Origin: Branchiostoma floridae
Lineage: Eukaryota; Chordata; Leptocardii; Amphioxiformes; Branchiostomatidae
Reading direction: 5' to 3'
DNA length: 64,000 bases
Assembly (NCBI RefSeq): GCF_000003815.2
Contig: NC_049992.1
Location: 5,468,481 to 5,532,480, forward strand
This document shows, one piece after another, positions 33,701 through 44,091 of the stretch. The stretch's first letter is position 1; each line of letters begins with the position of its first letter. Position numbers and translations under genes: made by a program. Below the pieces are notes generated by a model, which saw only the letters and a program-made list of their open reading frames with translations, did no database searches and was not told where the DNA came from.

Positions 33701-36700
33701 TGCTGGTAGGAAGAAAAGGGTAAATTTTCCACAAATTACAACATATGTTTTTTTTTCTTATTTGCTTTGGGACAGACGAGGATAGTGTAGCACTGCACTC
33801 AAGTTAGCATCTTATTTTAACAGTGCTACATACAAAGTACAGACAGAAGGTAAAGGTAGCCTTTTACCTCCCAAATCCCTAAGTCTAATCCCTAACCCAT
33901 TTCTACACCTGAGTGAAGTAATGAAGGTCGCCTTTCCCAAGGGCACATGTACAACGTCGGGGCACGGCGGGGATCGAACTCGGTACCTCTAGGTCTCGAG
34001 TCCAACTCTCCCAGTTACGCCACACACGACGCAACATTACATTACAACATATTAGATAGTGATCAGTACAATCATTGTCTTTTGTAACATTTTTCATTGT
34101 CTCAGGTTTATTGATTTGCCGCGCGATTATACTAGTGAACACGGGATCTAACGGGCAAGGGTTCAAATCCTGACATGTCTACCTAGACGTCGTGTCCAGG
34201 GAAACAACATATTAGATAGTGATGAATACAATCATTGTCTTTTACATCATTTTTCATTGTCTCAGGACTATTGATTTGCCGATTATACTAGTGATCACGG
34301 GATCTAACGGGCAAGGGTTCAAATCCCGACATGTCTAGCTAGACGTCGTGTCCAGGGAAAAGGCACACTACGCAATCCTCCTCCCTCCACTCAGGTGTGA
34401 AATTAGGTACATGGCCTCATTTTGGGAGGTGAAAAGCGGTGGAATAAGAGGGATGGGCTCTGTCTCGCAATACCTTGTCCTATAGACACAGTGGATAACA
34501 CCTTACTGCCCTTACGGTCTCAAAGGGGCTATGTCAATACTGTTACCTGTTTTTCATCTTTACCGTTGCCTTTCAAGATGTTGAGAAAATACTCAAAGAC
34601 GCTACACAGTAACTTTATATGGCTTTCAAATGGGTGGTAGTAGATGAAAATAAAACATATACCAAGGACGTTATATATCCTTGCATATACTATTTATATT
34701 TGCTACGACATATAAAGATAGACATCAGAAAGGTCATGAACATAATGACCACTTATTAGCTTTCACCATGCAGGCAATGTTTTTCGCCCAAGTTTATTTT
34801 TTCCTTAAACGCTGCCATCAGTTTAGGGGCGATCAAAGGATGTTATATACATAATCAAATTAGTATTGCTTCATATTGAAATATCATTTCTCCACCTTGC
34901 AATAATGCCCGCCCATACCATCCCTGAGAAGGGATGTACGAACGCGAAGGTGTCCCTCTCCGTGTCCTCGCTCCGTCTCATCACCATGACAATCCCGTAC
35001 TCCATGAAGGGTTTGGTGAAGTCCACCACATCCTCTCGCTGGGAGGTGATGGTTAGGGACCCAGTAGCTAGATCAGCATTCTGCAGAAATAGGAAATGTT
35101 AATTTTTGAAAATGTACAATTCCTTGACAACACTCAACAGCTTTTTCAGCTGAAATTTCGTTTTTTTTTTTTTTTTTTTAAATTGCATAAATTTTTAGAT
35201 TAGCTTCACAAATTAACGATTCGGAATAAAATTATACATAGAAATGCAGAATCGTTAAAAGTAATTTACGACACTTATGATATTGTGTTTCAGATGGGTG
35301 CCCTGCCCCAGGCCTGTATTTGACCCTAACACGTATTTGACCTACATCGCCTCATAAAAAGTTTCAATAATGCCGTAGAGAGTATCTCCGAAGGCTTTAT
35401 CTATGATAATTGTAATGTCTTTTTGGCAAAGGTGTTTGACCCTTCCCTCTTTTAAACAGTTTTTTTTTTCATTTTCGTTATCATGAAATGTACGTGACCT
35501 TATTACATACCATGAAATACAATACCATAAAAGCTCACCCCTTTCATTATTTCTCCTATGACACCGTCCCATGAGCCGTTGCCGAGAGCGTTGCCAGACT
35601 TGCGATCCGGGGCCTCCTGCAGAATGTACTGGAAGTCCATCGTCTTCTTCAGCTCTTCCAGAAGATCTATACAGAAGCCGACAAACTTCCGTCCCTTTGA
35701 GGTTTCCTTCAGCATAACGAAGGGTTCCTCCTGACAGCACATGATAAAGGATTAACATTTCTTGAGGAGAAATATCACTGCGCTTGCGTCAATCTTGCGT
35801 CACTGTGGCGTTCGTTAACTGCGTCACTGTTTTGTTATTTTCTCCAATTTCTCATAATTTAGATATTGCGTAATACGTAAAAGTATCACTTAGAAGACGA
35901 CGAAATTATAAAATTCTTTCTTTATCTCTGAAATTCGTTGAGTATCTTTCGAACCCCGCAGTGACGCAACTTGACGCAAGTGCAGTGAGAGTGCACCTTT
36001 ACAACACACGTCATTTTCCAAAAGATGGACGTAAGCGCCAGGTCAAAGGTTGCTGGAAGTCTGTACTGTCTCCCGTCTGATATCTGATAAATGTTTATGT
36101 ACCTTAATAAATACAAATTATTTTGGGACTGCCCTTAAGATAAAGTATTGCCCAGATCCGGGTGTTGCTACAGACTTCCAGCCACATTGCTCACATCATA
36201 TGTTGGGAAAGTATGTTAAAAGAATTTTGTACTCGTTCGTGGAAGTTGGTGAGTCCGGTCACGTAAGCTGGGTGAATTTGAAATCTAAAAAAGCAGTAGC
36301 TCTCGTTACACACTCGATACAGCACTTTTATGTGTTAAAACAAAAAAATATAGCCAGGTACTGTGCGAACCACCATTACAGATGAACTTTTGTGCTATCA
36401 TTGTCTTTTATTTTTCACGTCTGCAAAAAACTGCTTTAGCTATTATCTACTTTGGCAATGACCTACTAGGGCCATGTCAGTCGAACTCGCCGTCTGCTAT
36501 TGATCTGGGGGAGGCCGCTGAAACTACGACGCTATAGAGACCTTTGTAATTGCTTCTACTGAACTGCCATAAAACCTTGAGTATCGATCATTTTCTGAGA
36601 GTTTCTTTTCTGATTACTCTGGGTACTGCTTAAAGAATAAAATATAATATTTCTTCATAATACAATCCCCCGTGAAGAGCTTATTTCGACGTTTATGCAG

Positions 36701-39700
36701 CAATCACAATACAGTAGTATGCCCGTAGTAGCGGAGAAAGCGGAGCTTCTTTGGATCTGTGAATATCAAATCGTAACTTACCTTTATATTTATATATCTG
36801 TATTTCTATCAAAGTAGCAATCAATCAATGCATCTATCTACTTATCGAGGTGGGGAAGAAAAGCGTGCATAAATAAATGATAAAAAGGAAATGAATAGAT
36901 ATATTTTTACAGACTTACATAGGCTTGTTAGTCGGATAAACTCGCTTTACTAACATTCAACTTTATTTTGCATGCAAATACGACGCAGTTTTCAATTTAC
37001 TAGCTGCTTACCTGGAAAACGGCCACTCTGAGATAACTAGCCGTAGCCCTCATGGACATCTTGCGGCCTGATGTAACATAAAGTTCCAAGCATTTCAAAA
37101 CATATAGTATATATATATATATATAACTATGATGCTATATATAGCTATATATATATATAGCTATGATGCGTATCAATTAAAATATAGGACAACTGTGTTA
37201 GAATCAACAGAACGTTTGTACTTGTCGAATTCGTGACGTTTGTGTCTTTATGTTAGAAAATGAACATGACTAGAAGATTACTGAATATCAGACGACGATT
37301 TTAAATGCCGCAACATTAACTCTTTCCATATTCGTCGCATGTTTGACCAGCTTCTAACAAATTAAGATGCTCCCAAGTAAATAGAGGTACGCCAACACAA
37401 GTAGACCCTGACCGGAAACAGGAGCTGTGCTGTTGCGTAACGTCCGGTTGCCGTCGCCATGGTAAAGGGGTCCTAGAGGCGTGCTTCCTGCTTGTTCATT
37501 ACTTGCATTTCCTAAAGAATAAATACACATAAAGAACCGAAAAAAACTGTTATACATATAGCTTTGTTAAACACGACTAAAAACATACATACAATTTTAC
37601 CATATAAGAAATATATATATTTTTAGATTACTGCATGTTATTTCATATATTAGATTCATCCTTAGCTTTTATTTTTCGTAATATATACGACTTTGACTTG
37701 GATGCGGCCCAGTACAACTTTTTATACTTCTGTCGATATCACCATTTTCATATAACCTTATAGGTTATACTTGACAGTGAAATTCACTCGATCCCCCATG
37801 TGTAATATAACAGTACGGTACCTACCGATCCGTGGTTCTGCATCAATACCCGGGGCCATCTGGGCAAGTTCTGAATGTCAGAGTCGCTACAGGCACTTGG
37901 CATTTGTTGGAATCGGAACACCAATATGCTTTTAAGCTAGATAACGTCCTGCATTTCCCCTATAAAGAAACTTTTAAGTTATAAGCTTTCCTTGAAATCG
38001 AGAACGAAATTTACATTCAGTCCACCGACCTACTCATAGACTTCCACATAACGTTTGCTAAGGCCAGGGACAAAAAGTTTTGCTTCATTTGTTTTTTAAA
38101 TTTCAATTCACAAAAAATACATAGCGTCGTAGATTTTCGATTTAATATCTCCTTCTTTTAACAGCATCTACAAATGACCCAAACGTTACTTTATTTTAGT
38201 CAAAAACCACGACCGCAGCATGTCTAAAATACAAAAAGTAAATACCAGAAGTTCCACTACAGTACCCTTAAAATCCATTAAGTACCCGTTATCGAACTTG
38301 ATTCCTGACACATAAAACTACGAAATATCATCAGAATCCATCTAAGGCTTGTCGAGCTAAACGGCACCGAAACATATAACACCAATTCAATTTAGTTCGA
38401 AGGCTAAGTACAAAAGAGGATAAATATTTCTTACGTTTATGTACTGAGTGATTACGTATTGATAACAGTGGGAATAGTTCCCTACCATAGAGAACACAAA
38501 AGCATACAGTGACATTAAAATGGCACCGAAAACAGATAACACCAATCCAATTTCGTTCGAAGGCTTAGTACAAAGGCAGGATTCCTTAATTCCTACGTTT
38601 ATGTACCTACAACAGCCGGAAAGGTTTTCTACCGTACAGAACACAAATGCATACATCACTGAACAGATGATGGATGCCCAGCCTTATCTCCCTAAAGCAC
38701 ATTTAGAAGGATCGAATGGATTAACCTTGAATTTGCCTTATAGCACTGATAAATCAGATACGGCACGGTGATTTAATGCACCATAAATCTAATGAGATGA
38801 GCTGCATAAATTCTTTTCTACGAAATTCACTTCTGAGCTAAAAAGGAAGAATCGCATTTCATAACATGTGTGAGCGTCTATTTTGATTATATTTCAATTG
38901 TGGACGCTACGGAAAATTGAAACTATGGTGATAATAAATAAAGAAAAATATGACGTATTTGTGGGCATTGAGCTATAATGAAAGAATTGCATTTTTAAAC
39001 ATATGTGATCGTCAATTTTGATTATATTTCAATCGTTGACCTTGTTGAAAAGTAAAAGCATTATGGTGATAATAAATAAATTGAAAAATTAACGTCTTTG
39101 TTGGCATTGTTCTAAACTTCTAACTAAAGATCACAACAAAGACTTGTTTACATAGTGCCCTTTTAAATTGCCTAGGATTTTGATTTCGTACACGCTTTGG
39201 CATTTTTCATTCACACAACACCCAAAATTGCTCAGATAATTTTCTCCGGCTAAAATTACATTCCTGGTGATAATCTATAAGAAATTGTTCTAATATGCAA
39301 TCATTACTCTTCTGTAAGCTGATACATGGCCATTCTGTCACCAGTAACATTACTCAAGCCTACAGAACATACACGTAGATTCCTCTCCACGTATCAGGGG
39401 GATCTCTAATTACAAATTGCTGGGTTGGACCGGAACTACTTTCCATTTGTCAGTTTTGTGTGCTAGGAAATACTGTTGAGGCCACTGCGAGAAGCCGCTA
39501 TGTAATCTATCTAAAGCCGTAACCATGCCTCTGATTGACATTACGATAAATTGAGGGTTAGGATCCTGTAAAGAGAGAAGACAGTCTATTACAAGGATTG
39601 ATTGGAATTGTGCGCTCTTTGCTTTACAGGGAGCTTGTAAAACTATGTAAATTTCCTAATGTAGTGGTTTCCAAGAAAGTAGGCTCAGGAGCTTTGGTGA

Positions 39701-41259
39701 GAAAAGATAGAATTTAGCTTGATTGAATTAACCATAAAATACAATTATTTGTTTCATTGACAAAAGGATACATCTCAAATGCATTATAAATTCTTGATTT
39801 CTTTTGACTCACAACATGTCTCATAGTGAATGAAATAACGTTGCGATTAATTAATGTTTTACGAGCTTCGTTTCCTTCTAAATGAGACATTTGAAAGATT
39901 GGAATCATTTTAAAGCATTTCCAAAGCGTCGTGGATATGAGAAGAAATACGATCTTGCAGTGGTAAACCATAAATAATAAAACAACACCTGGACTTTGGG
40001 AAAGACACTTGAAATGTAGAATATCTAAAGTATCTCAAACGTATATGCATATCTTCAGTATGGTGAGGAGAGTCCATGTTAACGCTTGACATTTGTTATT
40101 GTAATACTGTTTTTACTATATATTTATCTCGCTAGCCCTTGGGTATGCAAGAGCTTTCAAGTAGCCTTAATTCAAGAAGTCACGTTATGACACATACTTG
40201 ATTACGTCTTTTACGCACTCCCCTTGAGTAGGCTTTCACGCATCCCGCATTGACGATGTAATCATCGTAACATTTATAGTTTTTAGCAACGATGAGCCTA
40301 GTACCCTTATCATCCACACATAGTTATCAGTGAACTATTTTCACATCTTAAAAGTAAATGGTGGTAAAGCAAACGATATAAGCATGTAATTTGCCATGTT
40401 ATGTTGCTTATTATCAAAACAGTCAGAGGATATGCAAGACCTCCCAAGGAGTCTAAATTTAGCTGGTGGTGGGTTGTAATTGGTCGTTAAAAAGTACATA
40501 ATTCTCAAAATTGTCATATATTTTTTGTAATTAAAAACATTATCTTGATGTAACGCAATTTGATTAACATTCATCTATGCCCAACGTAGCTTCAAGAGGG
40601 GATCTGAGACGTGCCAAGATTTCAAATGATGCAGAAAACCAGACCTGCCGTGGATTCATACAATACATCCAGTCCTTCTGGAATTATGCTGTTCACCAAA
40701 AAGCTTGAATACGTACAAACGTTCATACAAACATATACAGACAAACATGCTTACGTACACACATACATTTAAACATACATGCAACCGCTATTACAAAACA
40801 TAACCTTCTTAGTGGAAGCAATAGTTGGCTTGGATATATGAAGTAAAACAGTTTTTCATCAAACAAAAATATCATAAGTCATAATAGTTTAAGCATGACG
40901 AGTTCTTATGGTTTATAATATTAATTTTATATTGCTACTTAGACTTAGACTATGGTAAACCATGTGTGTTTAGAGCAAGTCTGAGGTACCGGCGCACACT
41001 GAGTTGCTGAACATCAAATATTTTGTTCGAGGAGACACATACAGCTAAGACATATATTGTCTTTAATCAGGATTCTATGACCGCACTTAGGTATGTGAAT
41101 CAATAGAATTTTCATACAGTGAAATAAACGGTTACACCAAGATTGCATGTAGAAAATACCGAAAGCGTTGTACTTACCAAAACCTTGGGATCCTTGGCCA
41201 TCGGTGTCGCATGTCAGAAAACTGACTCCGAAAACGATGTAAATGGCAACTCGCAGCAT
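27796..41259 (-). CDS. Ionotropic glutamate receptor C, signal peptide present, no amino-terminal domain
   Basis: Twelve exons in coding order: 41178-41259, 37413-37511, 37012-37067, 35539-35730, 34896-35080, 33560-33702, 33070-33182, 32491-32605, 31878-32136, 28922-29076, 28527-28597, 27796-27945 (TGA). Phases all agree; 1620 nt, 539 residues. Exon 1 gives a signal peptide ([17 protein letters not shown]). Exon 2 adds a short spacer with N-glycosylation sequons at N29, N49 and N54; its donor (gtcagg) is weak. Then S1 ([17 protein letters not shown]), M1 about 197-217, pore, M3 with [10 protein letters not shown] at 279-288, S2 ([17 protein letters not shown]), a disulfide-type Cys pair (DTEC, SSCN), M4 ([11 protein letters not shown]) and a Cys-rich tail. 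Odd: His370 where glutamate receptors carry an acidic ligand contact, Leu320 for Thr, Arg251-Lys252 at the Q/R site. It is the paralog of receptor B with several shifted introns. The 31.8 to 29.1 kb intron holds the assembly gap. Confidence 0.87.
29251..29350 (+). repeat. Ten perfect tandem copies of CGAAAAGGAA
   Basis: Exact 10-bp array with no variation, adjoining a degenerate start (TACCGAAAGTG). The same unit recurs in inverse on the far side of the gap. Confidence 0.95.
29354..30820. other. 502-bp direct duplication flanking an assembly gap
   Basis: 29354-29855 appears identical by eye to 30319-30820. The first copy stops exactly where the run of N starts (29856-30178, 323 bases). This is what a false duplication at a gap, or an unresolved haplotype, would produce. 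Confidence 0.85.
33850..34043 (-). mobile_element. tRNA-derived SINE
   Basis: The minus strand reads GTGTGGCGTAACTGGGAGAG (A-box-like) and then GAGTTCGATCCC (B box), followed by a body containing TGCCCTTGGGAAAGGCG and ACTTCACTCAGGTG. This is a typical Pol III promoter layout. It lies in the intron between receptor C exons 33560-33702 and 34896-35080. Confidence 0.7.
34043..34545 (+). mobile_element. SINE with tandem-duplicated head
   Basis: The block AACATATTAGATAGTGAT to CGTCGTGTCCAGGGAAA (34043-34203) is repeated at 34204-34360. Each has a B-box-like GGGTTCAAATCC. The second copy runs into a SINE body (AAGGCACACTACG, then ACTCAGGTGTGAAAT) to about 34545. The body is shared in part with 24895-25080. 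Confidence 0.65.
35777..35998. mobile_element. MITE related to 20603-20880, copy in receptor C
   Basis: The ends CACTGCGCTTGCGTCAA and TTGACGCAAGTGCAGTGAGAG are inverted copies. It shares GCGTCACTGTTTTGTTATTTT and AACCCCGCAGTGACGCAA with the receptor B copy. Confidence 0.8.
38363..38771 (+). repeat. Direct duplication with an 83-residue ORF in the second unit
   Basis: Unit 38363-38517 is repeated at 38520-38660 (GGCACCGAAA.A.ATAACACC, TTCGAAGGCT.AGTACAAA, TTACGTTTATGTAC). The second unit opens a frame 38520-38771 starting [15 protein letters not shown]; the first unit has stops at the same place. No domain is recognised. It lies inside receptor C intron 1 on the opposite strand, so a real gene is possible but unlikely. 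Confidence 0.5.
38878..39120. repeat. Imperfect tandem duplication, unit about 120 bp
   Basis: TTTTGATTATATTTCAAT, then ATGGTGATAATAAATAAA, occur in both 38878-38995 and 39013-39110 with substitutions. Confidence 0.65.
39410..39565 (-). other. Exon-like ORF in receptor C intron 1
   Basis: A good acceptor (tctctttacag) precedes a 51-residue open frame starting [15 protein letters not shown] and ending at TAA (39410-39412). Its phase does not match receptor C exon 1, which would read straight into a stop, so it is not part of the main model. It could be an alternative terminal exon or chance. Confidence 0.25.
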
Positions 41260-42669
41260 GATTTTGGCGCTACCGAATAGTTCAGGCGCTTAACATGCCC
41301 AAGTGTACGTTATGGGCAATAGAACTGCTGGGTTGACATTTAAGTAAAAGTAGTGCGTACCACGCCCAAATCTGGCCAATGGGACGGTTGCAAATACCAC
41401 TAACGTTACCACAAGATACGTAGAGTAGTACAATGCCGCGGGCCGTGTGAAGTTCGTGCTCTGTTTAGGTTGTTTTGGCTGACAAAAAAGGATGGAATTG
41501 AATGAGTGAATATGCTGTTCTTCTGAAGCCCAGCTCTTAAGAAATTTCCAACTGTATGTAATGAAATTTCTTCATCTTTCGTTTTTTTTCAAATCTTAAA
41601 GCTTCATCTTCGAAGTTTTTATTTTTCGACATTCTAAATAATGTATTGTAATTTGAAAAAAAAAATACCATACTGCGGTTATTTCATTGTGATGTAGAGC
41701 TGCATTCGCACCATGCTGCAATGTCAAAGGTGCTATTACCACCAGACAATTTATTCTTTAGCAATCACATATTACTGTGCACCTGCGGCTAACGGTCCTT
41801 ACATATCGGTTCATGCCAGGATACGTGAATGCGCACTTTGATGCTTTGCCAGAATTGGAACCGACTGTGCCTTAGTCATCTGAACAATAAGTTAGAGTTT
41901 CTGAAAGTAATATACAGTGACTAAGGACTTTTATTGTATATATAAACATATATATATATATATACTGGTTGAGTACAGGTCGCAACAAAAGATCAGTTTA
42001 CTGAGACATATAATGTCAATTTAACGCAAGAACAATATTCTACAAATTGAGTTCGACTTCTTCTCGCTTCTTTATGAGGCTGAAAATGTTTGAGAAGATA
42101 TGTTTTACAATCAAAGGTTTGTATGAATCCATTAGAAATGCGAATTTGCCTGTACCATACGTGTATAAAGTAGGGAAACATAAGTGATATCAGTCTATAA
42201 AGTTTACTTCTGTAAACTACATTCCGCTTCAAAATGTTGTTCATCTTAGAACTATAAAACAAATGTAGCATTTTCATCGAATGCAGCTGTTACCACTAAC
42301 CGTAAAATAGAAGTGTCTGACCCTGTTGACCCTATCAGCATCGACAAAGTACCTTTTGGGAGAAACGGACAGATGAAGTACATTTACCGTTCAATACGTC
42401 TTACGTTTATAGCTCGCTGGTTTCGCTTAGCACAGCGACGTATGCGTAAAGACACAACGAAACGTTGTAAGTATAGGATCCGGACTGGGCCCACTACAAA
42501 ATATGTGAAGGGCGCAGAACCAACCAAGCTTTCAGATTCTGTACCAACAACGATAACAGGGGTGTTGTTGTTACCAACATGTAAACAGACCTGCAGTTGC
42601 TGTCACTTCAAGAAAATTATCCGGACTAAGCATGAGGTGCAAAATGACTTATATACGTTTATAGACTGA

Positions 42670-43010
42670 TGAAAGTACTAACAACTGAGTATCATCAACC
42701 GGCTCATGATCAGACAAGATTAAGAAATAGTCATGCCTTACAGTATGTAGGTATTTAACCAAGAATTGATGTGTTAAAATATTTGAACTTTCCTAGAATT
42801 ACCTTAGAGCGGAATTCACTGCCATCAAGTACAGTAGACGCATCCTCTCTTGATAGCTTCAAACAACATTTGCAGTCGGTCAGGTTTAAAGAAAGGTCAG
42901 GTTTGGCAAATGTAGATAATGTTAACCTGCTGCTGCCTCGCCTCGTACATGTGCATTTGGTGTGTTGCGCCCAATGGCGGTTATACATGTATCTGTGATA
43001 CAAATAAAAG
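42670..43010 (+). pseudogene. LINE 3' fragment (C-terminal tail of reverse transcriptase ORF)
   Basis: Frame reads RLRNSHALQYVGI, stop, PRIDVLKYLNFPRITLERNSLPS, then LDSFKQHLQ. The pattern R.SH ... FFPRTI..WN.LPS ... LDSFK is the usual end of CR1/RTE-like ORF2 proteins. A second copy is at 55290-55595. It contains an in-frame stop, so it is dead. Confidence 0.75.
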
Positions 43011-43867
43011 TACAGCTACAGAGGCTGAGCATTCATTCATGTTTTTGCATTGTTTTTATTTACCTTTTATTTTATTTTATTACATTACCAGTGAACACCA
43101 TCTATCACAACCCATAAGAACTCGACCTTGGTGAAAAAGGCCAAATGGCCAAATCAAGCTGTCGACCTTTAAATAAAGGCACTGAAAGAAATCATTACGT
43201 CTGGACCGTATATCTGCTGAAGCGTGTTGCCTGCTTTGGTCCTCGTTCCTGTGTTAGAGGCCATGAAATCAAATCCCTGTCAGCGCTCTCGGGCAAGGCA
43301 ATTTCATGCACATTTTTTCTTACTTCGACCGGATGAAAATGGGTACATATAGCTTGGGTTAGGGGGCTTCTGACCTAGGGACGTTCGTTGCTTAGGGCGT
43401 TGACTGAAGATTCTATGTGTTGTAGAGTCCCATTGCCTAGTTTTTAAAAGAGCCTACCACAATTACCATTAGCCTCTGCTTCTCTTTTCGGGTTCGTTGG
43501 TCCTCAATCTTAATGATTCGTGCTTGTTCGGTGTGTCAAAAGGAGAAGGTGGGTCGTTTAAGTCCTATTCACGTAAACCGTATCCTTGAAATAACTTTGA
43601 GGTGTAAATTGTATATTGTTACGTAGTGACGATTTTGCACTATTTGCACCACAGCACCGGTACTAGTCGGTAGCAGATTTAAATCTTGAGCATTAGGGTC
43701 AATACATTTACGTTCGGAACTTCAAGACAGTCACAGATTCTATGTCATAATGTGCGGTGAGATCTTCAATGTGCTCGGGTGTGGTTGTCTTCAAACATGG
43801 GATGTTGGCTTTAATTTTGTAATTCTTACCCAAATATTTTGCATCATTTCAAATTATATATTTTCAT

Positions 43868-43873
43868 TTTATT
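43868..43873 (-). terminator. Candidate polyadenylation signal of PM20D1
   Basis: TTTATT on the plus strand gives AATAAA on the coding strand, 219 bases after the TAG stop. Confidence 0.5.
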
Positions 43874-44091
43874 GCAGTAAATAATTCGGCTTTGGCTGTC
43901 ACTTTTGGACATTCCCTCAAGTTTACTGAATAAACCGCTGATTATATGGCAAACCGTCCAAAGGATTAAAGCACCCGTATTGTGCAGTATTCGATGCATT
44001 CAAAATTTCGAAAGAGCTGACTACATTATAAATTATCAGCTGGAGAACCTGTTAATATACTGGCAGAACCAAACGCTTAGAACGGATTTTT

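Larger units (their letters stand above)
41260..44091. other. Intergenic between receptor C and PM20D1
   Basis: Upstream of the receptor C start codon. Contains a (TA)n tract near 41948-41963, a LINE 3' fragment at 42670-43010 and a minus-strand AATAAA at 43868-43873, likely for PM20D1. No other gene recognised; a 118-codon frame at 42313-42669 has only a GTG start and no known domain. Confidence 0.5.

Noticed and set aside
36050-36385. 111-codon frame in a receptor C intron
   Set aside because: No similarity, opposite strand to the gene, and ordinary intron composition.
42313-42669. 118-codon frame with many basic residues
   Set aside because: Starts with GTG, not ATG; no family recognised. 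It lies just before a LINE 3' fragment and is more likely part of repeat DNA.
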